In this document: in pieces, positions 12,481 through 25,934 of the stretch
How positions within the stretch are numbered: position 1 is the stretch's first letter
How the letters are laid out: each line of letters begins with the position of its first letter
Notes under the pieces: model-generated
Databases searched by the model: none
What the model saw: the letters and a program-made list of their open reading frames with translations, nothing else
Told to the model about the DNA's origin: nothing
Program-made: the position numbers and the translations under genes
NCBI GenBank assembly: GCA_907163375.1
Contig: CAJQUW010003479.1
Coordinates: 1 to 64,000 of the forward strand
Source of the DNA: Prostheceraeus crozeri
Taxonomy: Eukaryota > Platyhelminthes > Polycladida > Euryleptidae
Reading direction: 5' to 3'
Length of the DNA stretch: 64,000 bases

Positions 12481-14110
12481 TTACGATGCACTTGATGAAG
12501 TTGACCATGGTCCCCAGGAAGGTGGAGTGCGCTTTTAAACAGCACGATCGATACAGAATTGAATTCTCCAACTGAGTGTGGAATAGACCAGTTCGTGTTA
12601 GAAATATGCAATCATTCCTTGCACTTGCCGACTGGGGTGCTCGTAATCACAAATGGGTTCTTCACATATATTTCTATTCAATTCATTTCTGGATGCGGTT
12701 CAAAAAATGAATTTCACCAACCTGACGCGCCATTACGTTTTCATCAATTGCATGGTAAATCATATCTGATTTGCATGCTAGAACTACCTGAAATTCACAT
12801 ATTAAGGAAATAATACATAGCTCATTATGGTATGAATAGATTTTATCTATAACAAAAAACAATTAATCAGTGTAAACATGGAGGCTACAAAACATAACGA
12901 AAAAAGTTCACTTCATATAACAAACTTGTTCGCTAGTCTTTCTCTTTACAAACATTGAGATTCTTCTGAAATTGGATAATAAAAGCTAAATTAAGTTGCA
13001 TAAAAGAAAAACAGAACAAACCTTCAAAAGAGTCAATTCAAAAAATTAAAATTGAATTGTTTTACATACTTTTATCCCAGGCACAGCTGCAGCAGCCAAT
13101 TCCAAGTTCTGGGGTTTACTCTAACAAAATTTATAACTTAATTAAAAACAGAATTAAATTCAGTAGCCAACAGAAAAATTACATCTAATTCGCCTTTAAG
13201 AGACCTGTTAGCTGGCCTCTAGGATTCTATGAACTGGAATAACACACGGAAATGATAGATACGCTAAGACACATGCGTGTATTATGAAGTTGATATAATC
13301 TCACTGTATAATCCATGCTATACTGGGTCTAATATATATGAAATGCAATACATTCATAGACGACAAATTCACGAAGCATTCACGATAATCATGGTGACAA
13401 CGTTAGGACATTGCAAGACTTGAAAAATGCATATACACGATTGATGTAATGATTATCAGTAAGTCATCGGTATAATTTGGCATCATAAACAGCCACTGAC
13501 ACTTCAAGGGGCCATATATGTATAGTAATAAAATGATAACTACGTTTGATGTCGAAGATTCTGACACACAAGTATGACATGCACAAACTCAATGGATACC
13601 AAAAACAAAAAGATTATTTCACAGTATTCATCCCATACAATTCGCACGAAATATTGAAAGATCAACCATAGATAATTAATCCAATTGCACACATTGACGC
13701 AGTGATCAGCAGCGAGTACCGAAAGTTAATAGAGGACAAAGGAAGCAAAGCATCAAATGTGGAGATCACCACGAGCATTAACCACCTGCAACGAAACAAA
13801 AATTATGTTATTTTAAAACCATTGTAGGGGCTGTTTGCAATTGACGTCAAATAGGAGGGGGAGGGGCTTACTCAAAATTGACATTTGATGTTTAATTTTT
13901 ACTGATTAAGTCACCTTTTATGAATACATGATAGCAACTGTATACCAGGTTTTCCAAAAATTCACACTTGTCTCTTTCAAATTTCGGGACACGCGCGGAT
14001 CATTAGACAGATTCTTTATTGATTTAAGATGACCAAATTGTAGCTGAATAGAATCTCATTTTCAAATAATCATTAAATTGTTCCACATAAACAGCCTACT
14101 GTTTTAAAAA
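12481..14110. other. No recognisable gene
   Basis: AT-rich sequence with no convincing ORF, exon or TIR pair. A full CRE octamer (TGACGTCA, 13842-13849) is the only notable site. Confidence 0.5.
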
Positions 14111-14233
14111 ATCGAAAATAGCCGATGCTGTCTGAGTTGAAAATATATTCTCAAATTTTCGTCGTCCCCTGACGCGGTCTGAGACAGACGAAAGTTTGGG
14201 AATATATTTTCTACAGCATCGGCAATTTTCGAT
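14111..14233. repeat. Foldback (inverted repeat) with ~47-bp arms
   Basis: The arm starting ATCGAAAATAGCCGATGCTG is repeated inverted as ATCGAAAATTGCCGATGCTG at 14187-14233. Both arms continue through an AAAATATATTC segment to a TTTCGTC end, around a ~25-bp centre. The left arm has a short extra segment. It resembles a small foldback or MITE and encodes nothing. Confidence 0.75.
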
Positions 14234-14843
14234 TACTTAAAGTGATCATTTATTTCCATTCTTATTTCTAGTTCATTATGTAATCACGTGTTTTATATCT
14301 ATCAATATTCGATAAACTCCTTTTATATCATCTACATCGTACACTAAATGATGAAAGTCATGTAACGACTTAGAATTTCTGAGCTGCAGAGAAAAGAGAA
14401 TGACCTAATCCCATTTTCAAACAGCCACAAATTTTGAAAATGATTCCTCTTTTAAAATACATACTTTAATATACAAGTAAAGAATGAGCTGCCAAACTCA
14501 GAAGCACCAATTATGACTTTCAATGAAATTGGAAGAACATGTGTATCCGGAAAACGACCACCTTCAACGTCAATCCACACAAAAATGCCTGTTAAATGAT
14601 CATAATAATTGCAACTTACCAGGAATAACGAGACCACTTTAAATGAGCTGCAGAAAAACCCGAAACATCCCATGCAATTGAGAGAATCCGTGTAATGGGA
14701 AAACAACCATCTACAAAGAAGGGATTAAGTACAGACTGATCAACATAATAGTTTTACATTTACAGAACAACTATTACACAATTAAATCAAAAATTCCAAT
14801 GAAAAAAATACATGCACTTAAGTTTTTCACTTTTATCAGAGAT

Positions 14844-17541
14844 CAGTGGTCGGGCCAGAGATTTTTCCATTTTTTTCGCAGCTCTACAAAATTTTCGCAG
14901 GCCTACTAATACCAGCAAATTATAGTATCATATTTCATGATTATGAAGAGTAAAACACCGCTCTTATCAAAACTTGACCAACGCCCAATATCTGTCGGGA
15001 CAAACTGATTTTTCAAAATGTCTTGTGCAATCTCCGCAAATAAGTGCTTTCTTGTAATAAGCCAGATTTTTCGAAAGTAAAATACGTTTCGTCAGTGATG
15101 ACTCACAAAAGATTTTTTCGCAAATATCTGATTTCAGAAACTTGCTACTACTGCCATCTACTCTTTCTTAGGAGCCATTTTGTTAATACTTAACTACCTA
15201 AATTATAAAAAATAAATAGATAAATGAACGTTGTTTATACTCGGAAGCACATTAGGCACGGAGCCTTTCTTTCATGTGGCCGAGTTGTCATTTACCACTT
15301 TCATTCTTTTCCGTGCTGAGTGCTTAGCAAGAATGCAGAGTGTACCTATTTTAAAAGTCTCAGGTTTGACCCGACCAAGATTTGAACCAAGGTCTCCCGG
15401 ACGCAGAGCGAACACTCTACCACAAGGCCACAGCGCCAGTTCCTAAAGATAAAACTGGCATTTTGTTACCGAATCCATCTTATCAGCTAGTACATACATG
15501 TGTATGTAGCAAATATAGTCAAAAGTCACTAACCTTACAACTAAACCACCAACAAAAATTTTACAACAAAAATTCTTGTTATTACATGTCATTTAAGACA
15601 TGATCCGTTCCAGTTGATAACAGGCGCTGACAGGAAGGTCACAACAAAAGGAGATAAACCAATCAGCAATTTACAGAAAGCAGAAGTTTTCATCAAAAGA
15701 AAACAAGTAATAATTACGGATCGAAAGAGAAAAAGTGGATGATGCAGAAATTCAGCGGTGTGGAAATCTTGACTTGTAAAGATGAAACAATCATATACAT
15801 GAAAACATTGAGCATGATGTCTCTGAGTATGATCAAGTATGATGTTCTCTTTCCATTGACTCCTCCTGCTCCTCACGCTGCTGTCTTGCTTTTGTTTTCC
15901 ATTAATATTGCACTGATATTTCCCATCATTTCTCTCTGTCTCGGAATGCATCGAGCTTGAGGGTATAGGTCCACCCCAAATTTCCCGGCACCTGGAGGAA
16001 CTGAAGTCGATCAGTGGCGGCGACTGTACAAGCAACAAAATTTTTGCATCTGTTTGCAGGAAATTGCAGGAATAATTGGTAGTCGCATTAATCTGATGAT
16101 CACATTATTTCTGCAACAGACGAAGGTCTTAGACCGAAAACTTGTGTGCCAATGAATCTAATTCGAGCAGAACAAAATGTGCTTTCCTGCAGTATTATCA
16201 ACTCCGGCTCGATAGTTCTACATCATATTAATGTTTTCCATTCCCTCGTGTTTCTTTTTGTCCGATGCCTCTATCTTTTATCTCTTAGTGCTCTGAAGCA
16301 TCGAATTTATTGTCACAAAATTATTTTCCTTTTTTTGCTGTAACTGTTTTCCACTTTTTTTGATGGTGATCTGTCCTCTTGTTCTTTAAAACAAGCCTTG
16401 GAATGCCGCTTGGCCAACGACACTTTTTACGAAGACTGTCTGTGGTTGGCAACGTGTGGCAGAACCATAGAAATTGACAACAATAAACAGACAACTAAAA
16501 AGATAAAATTGCTAACTTCAGATAAACAGTTTATTTCTATGGGCAGAACTGATTGTCGGCAGCTAGGTCAACGCTCACACACTGTTGATAAAAAACAGAT
16601 GTCTCGAGATTCGGACATTTCATTTTTATGGACTTTGCATCATTTAAGAGAAAATTCCATAACAGTCTATTTTCCAGGGTCAGCTATGAAATTTTCTGCC
16701 TATCTGGTATAAAATGGGGTACATTTTTTGCAGCATCCACGTCTTTAGAATGCGCGTTCAAATTTTCTGAATGGAAGGTAAAACCGTTTGTAAGATGAGA
16801 GTACATTCATTTAACATCACTCATCGCTTGATTTGATCTTTTCGGGTGATCTTAAAAACCACCAGCTGTTCGAGGATATTTTGGACAACTTAATGGCAAT
16901 GCAACTGATAACACAAGGCTAGACATTGTGTTTTCTGCATCCATCAGAGCCGTTGCATCGTTAGCTGAATATCAAAAATATGAGTAAATCGTATAGGAAT
17001 TGTGGAGCGCTTCAAATGACTCCAGTTGCGTTCAGAATTTCAGGCATCGAGCGAGTGTACAAAATGAATTTCAATGCATATATCCGACAACAATACTCAT
17101 ATTAATTTGAATTTTATTTGTTTTGTCTATACATCAATTGAAAAATTATTTGAAATCAAGTCGGTTATCATTCTTCTATAGAACTATCGGCAACTTCTTA
17201 AACATGGCTTTGACAGCTTCGTATGCGGTTACAACATCCACAGTAACTCAGTAGATGCTCGGAACTACTGCTGCAATTCTTTTATTTTACTGAATCTGTT
17301 ACAAGATGTAAGACGCTGTGAATAATATGAAGCTTTAACTAAATGATAACGTAATGAATAACATGCTAATTAGTTGTTATTAGTTTGCCTTTTCCATCCT
17401 GTAGACCAGTGTTTATTCTATAGGACAACATAGGTTCATTTAAATGTAAGAATTACAAGGTTCAATTTTTCGCAGGACCAAGTCAATTTTTTTCCCAGCG
17501 AGTTGATTTTTTTAAATATTTTCGCAGATGGCCGACCACTG
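14844..17541. mobile_element. Probable hAT-type element, 2.7 kb, non-coding
   Basis: The left end CAGTGGTCGGGCCA and the inverted right end CAGTGGTCGGCCA share a hAT-like terminus, and both are followed by T-rich sequence with TTTCGCAG motifs. Flanking octamers TCAGAGAT and CTATAGAT agree at 5 of 8 positions, as an old 8-bp duplication would. A SINE lies inside. ORFs within (15589-16038, 16398-16712) show no transposase motif. Confidence 0.5.
15225..15446 (-). mobile_element. tRNA-derived SINE
   Basis: Read on the minus strand it has a tRNA-like head with an A box (GTGGCCTTGTGGTAGAGTG) and a B box (GGTTCAAATCT). This is followed by GGTCGGGTCAAACC and then a body containing AGCACTCAGCACGGAAA. 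That order of tRNA head, GGTCGGGTCA and CAGCAC body is the common layout of invertebrate SINE2 families. It lies inside the 14844-17541 element. Confidence 0.7.
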
Positions 17542-18448
17542 CTATAGATCTGCCATTTAATATTACGTGCAATTATATACAGATTTAGATAGTTCTATAT
17601 ATAACGAAATTATCAACCGACCTTTTGATATGGCATATTTGAATTAGTTAGCATTGCTCAGTTAACCGGACTGTTCAAGGTCAATGACATACGGTTGTCT
17701 AGTCATGTCAAGTTTTGATAATGCCATGAATTTGGAATACATGCACATGTACTCGCTACGCAAATATATTTTGGTTTGATCAGTCTGAAATTGACAGATA
17801 TTCTCATCTGGTACAGAAAGAAGGCACAAATATAAAAAGAAGAACTAGGCCTACATGTAAATAATATCAGGATATCTGTTGAAAACTGTAAAACATACGT
17901 GTGTATTTAACGAAAATCAGAAAACAATTAAAAAAATAAATCTACTAGTGCAAAAAGTCTAAACATAACAACTCCTTAATGACATCTCTACACAAATTTG
18001 CATCATCTTCTTACTTAATATGGGCCTATAAAAGCAATGAGTAGGCTTTTGAACAAGATGCCAACAAGACGGCCCCAATCATTACAACAGTCCTTCACTC
18101 GTTCACAATCAAGTCAATGTCATCATCTAAAGAGCTAAGTGAACTGTTACAATCTTCACAACACGGGGTGTGAAAGACGGTTTCTCAGTTTTGTGTGTGT
18201 CGGTGCGTATAAGCTGAATACTCGCTCGGTACCAGCACTGGATGGAGGGCAACTGTGGACAGCAGCTGCAAGCTCAGCAAATTTTCATTAAGACGTTTTC
18301 ATCCGCATTTACTTGGACGAACCGCCAAACTTGACGGCTTACATATTTTTGATTTCACTTGAAAAAACAGGTGATATGAAAGATATGCAAGACAATAAAT
18401 CAGTTATCGTCCGCTAAGCTCCTTTATCCTTTTACCGACGACAAGCAG
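17542..18448. other. No recognisable gene
   Basis: AT-rich sequence with stop-dense frames. No exon, repeat pair or RNA gene seen. Confidence 0.5.
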
Positions 18449-20805
18449 ATTTATTTATTTATTTATTTATTTATGTAAAGAATTTCACAAAAGTGTGGCG
18501 TTTTGTCCATGAAGGACTTCAAGGCCATATCACAAATAGAAAAATGTACAACAAAGATTCGTACACTAGTTGCCAAACAGCAGGTCAACAGATATTTATG
18601 TAGTACTAGTAGATTACAAACACATTCCAAAAAGATTACAAGTATTTATTTATGAGATGGGATTTAAGCATGCGTTTGAAGCAAGAAAAGGACATGGGGG
18701 AGGTTAGAGAAGTGGGAAGAGAGTTCCACACGCTTGGGGAGGTGGAGGAGAAAGAACGACCGCCTAGGGTCGGGTGTCGAGTAAATGGGGTAAGAAGTTT
18801 AGCAGTGCTTGAAGACCGAAGGCGCGAGCGACTTGGAAGAGAAGAAATATTGGTAAGTTTGGAAGAGAGGTATTCTGGGACGGAGAGGTTAAGACACTGA
18901 AAAGTAAGAACAGCAATTTTATATTCAATTCTGCCTTTGATGGGGAGCCATCGGAGTTGCGACAACAGGGGTGAAATAGGGTCATAGCGAGAGGACATAA
19001 AAATAATTCGAGCGGCAGCATGTATTACACGCTGAAGACGATGAAGAGAAGACGCAGGTAAGCTAGCGTGAATGGAAAGGCAATAGTCAAGCCGAGATAA
19101 CACTGACGAAGTGACAAGAACTTTGGTGAGCAAGGGGTTAATAGAGGAGCGGATACTGCGAATGAGACGAAGGGAGGAAAAGCAACACGACACTGTTCTC
19201 GAGATATTGGGTTTGAAAGTTAAGTGGCTGTCGAGTGTTATACCAAGGCACTGGAGCGTTGAGGTAGGCTTGATTTGAGCATCGCCAAGGAGGATGTGGT
19301 TAGTGGGAGGCAGGAGTCGACGCTTTGAAGAACACCACATAGCAGTCGTTTTTGCAGGATTTAGCAGGAGATGGTTTGTCTTCAACCATGTGGATAAGGC
19401 ATTTATACATGCTGAGAGTCTGGCACTGAGCAGTTGAGATTGAGAAGGGTTAGAACGGCCATACAGTAAAATATCGTCAGCAAACACATGAATAAATAGG
19501 TCATGCGTTTCAGCGATTTGGATAATGTCAGAAGAGTACAGTATGAATAGAAGTGGGCCCAGGACTGAGCCCTGGGGCACGCCACAATCGACAGGGACAC
19601 ACGAGGAGGATGACTTGCGCAGGAAGACTGAAAGTTTTCGCTGACGGATGAAAGAGTCGAACCACTTCAAAGCTGTGCCTGAGAGCCCGAAGGACAGTTG
19701 AAGGCGTCGAATAAAGATTGAGTGATCAATGCTATCAAATGCAGCGGTTAGGTCGAGGAAGATAGTAATACAATATTACCATTGTCCATGGAGTTGAGAC
19801 AGTCAGATGTTATGTTAAGCATGGCGGACTCGGTTGAGTGATGATGGCGGTATGCTGACTGAAAGCGTGGAAGAAGATTAAAGTGATTGAGATGTTCGCG
19901 AAGTTGGGACGCAACAATTCTCTCCAGGAGTTTTGAAAGGACTGGCAGGTTGGAAATTGGTCGATAAGATGAGGTGTCATTGGGGTCATTGCAGGATTTC
20001 TTGGGTACAGGAGTAATTCGAACATTTCTTCCAACATTCCGGGAAACAACCAGTCGAGATGCTACGATTGAAGAGCTCGACAAGAAAAGGAATGAAAGTG
20101 TCTGCACATTTTTTCAACACAGGACGTCGGTATAGGATCAAGGGAAGAGGATTTGTCCGGCAGTTTCGAAATGGCAGTCGTGACAGTCTCGACCGTGATT
20201 GTTTGAAGTAGTGGAAAGTCACAGTTGTCTGGTGCTGAGGAGAAGACGGGTTGATCAGCGTTGGCTGTAGCAAGTTTAACAGAAGCTGCTTTCTGTAGAA
20301 ACGATAGTTGTAAGTCTTCTGCGGTAAGTGAGGGTGGAAGAGGGCGTTTACCACGACCAAGTAGAGAATCGAAAGTTCGCCAAAGCTCACGAGGATTATT
20401 ACTGGTATTGTCGACTTTCAACTGCCAGAAGGCTGAGCGCTTTGACTTGAGCAACGCGCGGTACTCATGGAGATGTGACCTCCACTCCGAGAAAGCCAAA
20501 TCCGATGAAGGTGAATTGAAAGATAAAAGACGACGAAAGCGGCGTTCTTCTTTCCTCACACGGCGTTTGAGGATGCGATAATGCTCATCGAACCATGGAT
20601 CCGATGGCCTGCAAGGACGTCTTATTGTTTTCAAGGGTATAAGACGATCAAGAGCTGACGTGATAGTAGAGTTATATTCTTCGGCTAACTGATTAGTATC
20701 AAGAGTAGACAACAGTTCGGGACTACACAATACAGAATCTCGGAGAGACGAACGCAGTTGTGAAATATCAAGTCGGTTCCAGGGTCTGTAAGAGGTAGTT
20801 TTTTA
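18449..20805 (-). mobile_element. 5'-truncated L2/CR1-like LINE
   Basis: The element runs on the minus strand and ends at 18449-18474 in a short TAAA-type tandem tail, the usual 3' end of L2-group LINEs. A ~160-bp 3' UTR separates the tail from the end of the reverse-transcriptase ORF. The 5' part is missing: sequence similarity to the ORF starts near 20800, within the region between the endonuclease and the reverse transcriptase. Confidence 0.92.
18636..20800 (-). pseudogene. LINE ORF2 remnant: reverse transcriptase
   Basis: From N to C terminus: a linker with WFDEHYRILKRRVRKEERRF; LPDKSSSLDPIPTS; the fingers motif SYRPISNLPVLSKLLERIV; FQSAYRHHHSTESAML; DLTAAFDSIDHS; GVPQGSVLGPLLFILYSSD; the catalytic FADDILLYG; and the L2/CR1-type tail LDYCLSIHASLPASSLHRLQ to the C-terminus. 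The catalytic aspartates are present. The frame breaks three times: near 20110 (the 20062-20730 frame gives way), in the 19990-20060 region, and near 19763. Downstream of that the ORF 18636-19670 is open to its stop. There is no endonuclease, so it is a dead copy. The few breaks over about 700 codons suggest moderate age. Confidence 0.93.
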
Positions 20806-21121
20806 GGTGGATTTAGATGTTACCTGACTTCTGACTGCACCCTGATAAATAATGGTCTTTAAGAAAGAAACCTTCACCGAGCGCAAACATCACTGATGAA
20901 CAGGGGCAATGAAAAATTAATTTCAAATAATTGCTAGGGATTTGCTACAATTAGGTGCAATTAATTAATTTCTCAATTGACGAAATTAAGCTGACAATCC
21001 ATTTGATTTTTTGGATAAAATTATTGCAATTAATTGGTCGGCCTACATAAACGTACATTACCTATATATGCGGGGATGAGAACGGGCAGTTAGGGGCTCT
21101 GACAAAAAATCAACTTTTGAA

Positions 21122-21157
21122 GGGCCCTCACGGAATCCTCTAGAATTCCGTGGGCCC
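21122..21157. repeat. Short GC-rich hairpin
   Basis: GGGCCC followed by a CACGGAAT arm pairs with ATTCCGTGGGCCC across a loop of about eight bases, with a single unpaired T. It stands out in AT-rich surroundings. No associated gene is visible. Confidence 0.6.
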
Positions 21158-23279
21158 AAAATAGAAAATTGAAAAAAAATTCATTATAGCCTTTCAAGGG
21201 ACACTGACGGAAACGCGTATCCGCTAAAGATTTTCATCCCTGTTATGCGAAGTTGCATGCTCTCTATCAATATCAATTTTTGAAGGCTGTAGTCATGGTA
21301 TTTAATTTTTAAATTTAAATTCTACAATCATTTGCAAATAAGAATGACCAATTAAATTCACTATGACTGAGATACTTCTTAGTTGTCTAAACTAATTTAG
21401 AGACGCATATGAAGACCAAAGATCTGGTATAGTGCCCGCTACTTTTGATAAGTGATCCTTAGATAACTTCGTTATAAATTAGTTCTGAGCTGCCAACGAC
21501 TGTAAGTCGTCGTGCGAGGATTTCATAGAAGACTTAATTGGTTGTAGTCAAAGTAAAAGCAATTAAATAAACAATTAAAATGTGTGGTACCAAATAGTCA
21601 CCACAGAATTCTGTTAAATACTGATTGAATATGTGACAGTGAATTCATAGTCTTGGAGCAAGGCTGGTTCAACGCGGTATTGAAATCTTATCAATTTAAA
21701 TTTTTGAGTGATGAATATGTTTAAAATGTTTTCATCAAAATATTACTGAATTCCAGTTATTGTATTACACATTACTGCATCAAGTTATTGATTATTATTG
21801 AATTCTAGCGAGGTGATGATAATCCAGTCAACCAGTGGCTGTGACTGTACACTCCTCCCCCAAACTAAGTAGATACCGGTAGTACATGATTGTCATCCAT
21901 ATATTGTGACACAAATTACATGATGACTTACATGGCACAATCCACATACTGAGGACTGATTCAAAATACATTCACTTTGACAATAAGTAGGAAGTATAAA
22001 ATAGATATTCAACAAATAGAAGCAGACATAATTATAATAATGTATTGCATGCAAACACAATTCAAAAAAATATTAAGAATGCAACATAAGTACTTCACAA
22101 TAGACTCAGTATTATACCCGCGACTGCCGATCAATATCATTTGCCACAAAATATCCAGGATTACAAAACATTCGGAAGCTCTGACATATCAGTCGTTATG
22201 AAAATTAAACGACTTACTTTTATAACCAGCTAAATCACAAATGAGGTCCATTTGGTCAACCGTCTAATGTAGCTAGCTTGAGCCCTATTTCTTAATCAGG
22301 GGATGGGACCATTTGGATTCATGCAGCCTCATCTAAAAAAAGCAAGTATCCACCTACTATTCGTCTCAAACATGCTGTATAAACCGAGTACAGTGGCGCT
22401 GCTTTCTGAATTATTTTGAGTCATGACCGCAGAATGTGCGCATTAAAATTCGGTTCAGTGGTTGAGAAAATAAGGTTTCATTTCAAGACCTCATGTGTTG
22501 GTTTGATTTTATAGTATATTATAATATCATGTTTTTCAATTTCATTAATTCATGATTTTAGCATGACACTTAAAAAATTGCAGAAATCTTACTAATTTCC
22601 AATTTATAATGTTACCCTCTATCAATTGGCCTACTTAGTTTCCTTGCCTGATACTACCTGAAACCTTGATGCTGTAAACCTAGTACGCACTACATCTACC
22701 GGATGAACAAGGAGTAAAACATCAGCTGTTTTTGAATTCCTACCCAGTCTAAAACAGCCGTGTTACATTCTCCAATATCTATTCCCGAATGAAACCCGGG
22801 TCAGAGTGAGAAAAAGAAATGGAACCCTCAATTGAAGCACAGTGTAAAAATGATCACGCTGAAAATGATGCGACGCTTGAACTTTCCTACTGAATTTCAG
22901 AAAAATATTCATTGTTTTTAAATCAAAAACTAGAAAAAATGTTAAATTTTTATTCAATCTCAAGCACATTATTTCAAAAAGGAGACCATGAAGGTGTACG
23001 CTTACAGCTAAAATACAATTTAACTCACACTTCATGGAATAATAACTTGGCTTGTAGCATGAGTGATCGTCTTACCCTCTTTTACGAGGCCTCCAGCACG
23101 TAAACTTGAGAGAATCGGCAGAAATTGAGTCACACAGGTATTCGATTCACACATCTTCTACCATACTTCCTTTAGTTCGAAGAAGATTCACGAAATCATA
23201 GTTTGCCAATGTAAAGAATCAGCATGAAAAGTCGTTGGCACATCCAGTGAAAGCTTTACAATTCACAGCCCTTCTGTTC

Positions 23280-23480
23280 GAGTGAGGAGCGCACATCGAA
23301 ACGAGCGCAGCAGTATGGCCAGACAGTAAGGTCACGCATTGTTAAAAGAAACGCAAAGTAAGTCAATGCGCGCCAAAGACGGCGGGCGAGGACACGCGCA
23401 CTCTATGCGTGAGTCACTCTATAAAGCAATGATCCTACGTGTAAGGCAAGATTGATGTTGTTATGACGTCATTCGATCGT
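23280..23480. promoter_or_regulatory. Candidate promoter island with CRE
   Basis: This 200-bp stretch is much richer in GC and CpG than its surroundings (GCGCGCC, GGCGGGCGAGG). It ends with a full CRE palindrome TGACGTCA at 23464-23471. No downstream first exon could be fixed, although putative plus-strand exons begin at 24888. Assignment as a promoter is inference from composition and the CRE site. Confidence 0.3.
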
Positions 23481-24100
23481 ATTATACAGAAGTCCTCGAC
23501 CGAAGGCATGCAAGGAAGAAACAAACGCTCATATTAATGTAGACCTGCAATTATTAATGAAGTATGGGAAATATGGGTGCTGCTATTGTGCTTGTCTGTG
23601 AAATCAAACTGCATGTTCATCGACTTCGCTAGTGCAAGTTACACTGTTCAAGTTCAATTCCATTGTTCACGTGTTTGTCTTAGAGATTCGGTTCTGTTTT
23701 GACACCAGCTGCTGGCTAGTGATAAAAAGTTGTGACTTTTCAATCATTTGACGTAAACATTGTTATCATGTAGCTAAACAGATGATTTCAGAAGTCCGCT
23801 TACTGCACTGTTTAATGCTAACAATTACATAAGTATGCAGGAATATTTTTGTTACATCGACAAATTAATTCATAAATATTTGTAAAATGTTTCAGATATG
23901 AACATTTAGGTGATTATGATAATATTTGTCAAATAATAGTCAAAGATGTATCAAAAATTATTAAAAAATATCAAATATGCAGTATTTGATTGTTTTATAA
24001 AACAATTATCTAATATTTGTAAAATTTGTCACCATCAGTCAGATATTAGATAAATTATCTCGGTTTTTTCAACCCGGGAATACTGTAAGAATTGAAAAGA

Positions 24101-24486
24101 ATAATCTTTATTTTATCAATGCGAATTTATCATGAATGTTCAACCGGGATTTATGCATGAATCATCAATGCAAGTTTTTAAGATATTATAATTGCGTATT
24201 TTTGGTTCAATAATGATAATCGATGTATTTTGACAATGCATATAAGCTTTCCAATCATTAAACATGCTTACCAACAATGATTTTCAATTTTGAATAATCT
24301 TTATTTTATCAATGCGAATTTATCATCAATGTTCAACCGAGGTTTATGCATGAATCATCAATGCAAGTTTTTAAGATATTGTAATTGCGTATTTTTGGTT
24401 CAATAATGATAATCGATGTATTTTGACAATGCATATAAGCTTTCCAATCATTAAACATGCTTAACAACAATGATTTTCAATTTTGA
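24101..24486 (+). repeat. Two-copy tandem duplication, 193-bp unit
   Basis: The unit starting ATAATCTTTATTTTATCAAT at 24101 repeats at 24294 with only a handful of substitutions (for example GGGATTT versus GAGGTTT). The near-identity points to a recent duplication. The unit contains TGCATGAATCATCAATGCA, resembling the ATGCAT-rich repeat at 12280-12400. The sequence just after it (24487-24560) is related to that repeat in reverse orientation. Confidence 0.93.
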
Positions 24487-24887
24487 ATTTTCCATGGATT
24501 TATTGGAATCATCGATCATGGATTCTGTGTCCATGGCTGGGCTACTAGGGATCATTCATCATTCGACTATTACAGCTTAATTTGTAAAAAATCCTCTTGT
24601 GAACTATATTTATGCGTTTTGTTAGCATTACATTCCATAGCAGCATAATCGCACGGTTAATCATGTCATTCGTTGGTCATGCTTTAAACCAGTCACTCAC
24701 TCATGATCTTTTAATATTGGGTTGGAGAAGTTGCTCATATTCTTAACGAAGTTTGAGATGCAACTCAATTTCTTCTAGATATTAAATTCAATCACAGATA
24801 TTATCAATCGATTCAAATTTTCATTCATCAGCTAATGAGAAATTGTGAGTTCCTTCTTTTGATTATGAAAAACTTGAATTGTTCCAG

Positions 24888-25030
24888 AAACACAACAGAA
24901 CGATGAATCAAGTATTGAAAATGAATACGGAATCAGGAGCAGAATGTAGTCTGAAATTCAAATCGCAAGGAGATAAGACTTTTACAATATGCAAAAAGTC
25001 AGTGGAACCTCAATGCCAAGGATATTGTCT
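24888..25030 (+). CDS. Candidate internal exon, host-like gene
   Basis: A 143-bp open block follows a TTGTTCCAG acceptor and ends at a strong GTAAGTG donor. It codes 47 residues from KHNRTMNQVL to CQGYC, plus two bases of a split codon. It is charged and contains four cysteines; no domain recognised. The split-codon phase agrees with the start of the coiled-coil block at 25530 (one base then codons), which supports a plus-strand gene running through 25 kb. The assignment rests only on splice signals and open frame. Confidence 0.35.
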
Positions 25031-25934
25031 GTAAGTGACAGAAAGAATGATGTATGGATGAAAGGATGTGAGCTTCGCTTTGAGATTTTTTGTTGCCCAG
25101 ATGAATGTACGTGTGATTGTTTAAGACAATAAGTAAGGTTAAATGCAAGCAATTCTGTCAGGAATTTATTAGCATCTCATCTTCACATCACGCTAAAAGC
25201 GGTGTAGACAATGAGAAGCCCAAAATGATGCCGAATATGTTTTTCGCGCATCATTTCTCGTTGTAATTTGATAATAATTTTCTTGAAATACTCTCCGTAA
25301 CAGCACTGAAGAGCAGCTGGTGTCCATAGTGCATAGAAAAACTCATATATGTATGTTTGCATGGATAAAAAAGCATCAGGTAGATACAGGGTGGCGACGA
25401 TGTTCTTATTGTACTTGCTTCGAAGGTATTTATTGTTGCTTATTTGTTCTTAATTGTGCTTACTTTTGGTATGTTGTACTTATAATAATGTAATCGACCA
25501 GCATATGATGAATTTTTGCCGGCTGCCAGAGGACGGCGTCTTCAAGCAAAAGATGTTCGAAAGGAGCTGGAAGACTCAAAGAAGAAACTACATTAGAAAG
25601 AATGCAATCCCAAGTAACACAGATACGTTGGTACTACGTTGGACCTTCATTGGCCATTTACAATGGTCAAAAGTTGGAAATGATACAGCGGGCCTACATT
25701 GGTTCTATGAAGGCAATCCAACCTAGAACCGGTCTTGAACCAACGTAATCCAACATATTTTCGTGCGATGGCCATCCAAGCGCCGCTCTAGCCATCCTTA
25801 TGCCAACAAACGCCAATTTAATCCCACTTTATTGCCTCTTTAAGCCAACGTAACCTTCAGCCGCCGCCGATACCTTATATTGGTCAACCTAATCCCACCG
25901 TAGCCTCCCATTAGCAAACATTGGTCGACTTAAT

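Larger units (their letters stand above)
20806..24100. other. Mostly gene-free stretch
   Basis: No confident exon. It holds a short perfect-type hairpin (21122-21157) and a GC-richer promoter-like island (23280-23480), listed separately. The last 250 bp (23830-24060) are very AT-rich with repeated AATATTTGT motifs. Confidence 0.5.

Noticed and set aside
15589-16038. 149-residue minus-strand ORF inside the hAT-ended element
   Set aside because: No hAT transposase motif and low-complexity composition; the opposite strand has an equally long chance frame.
18652-18900. Plus-strand ORF opposite the LINE
   Set aside because: A shadow of the reverse-transcriptase frame on the minus strand.
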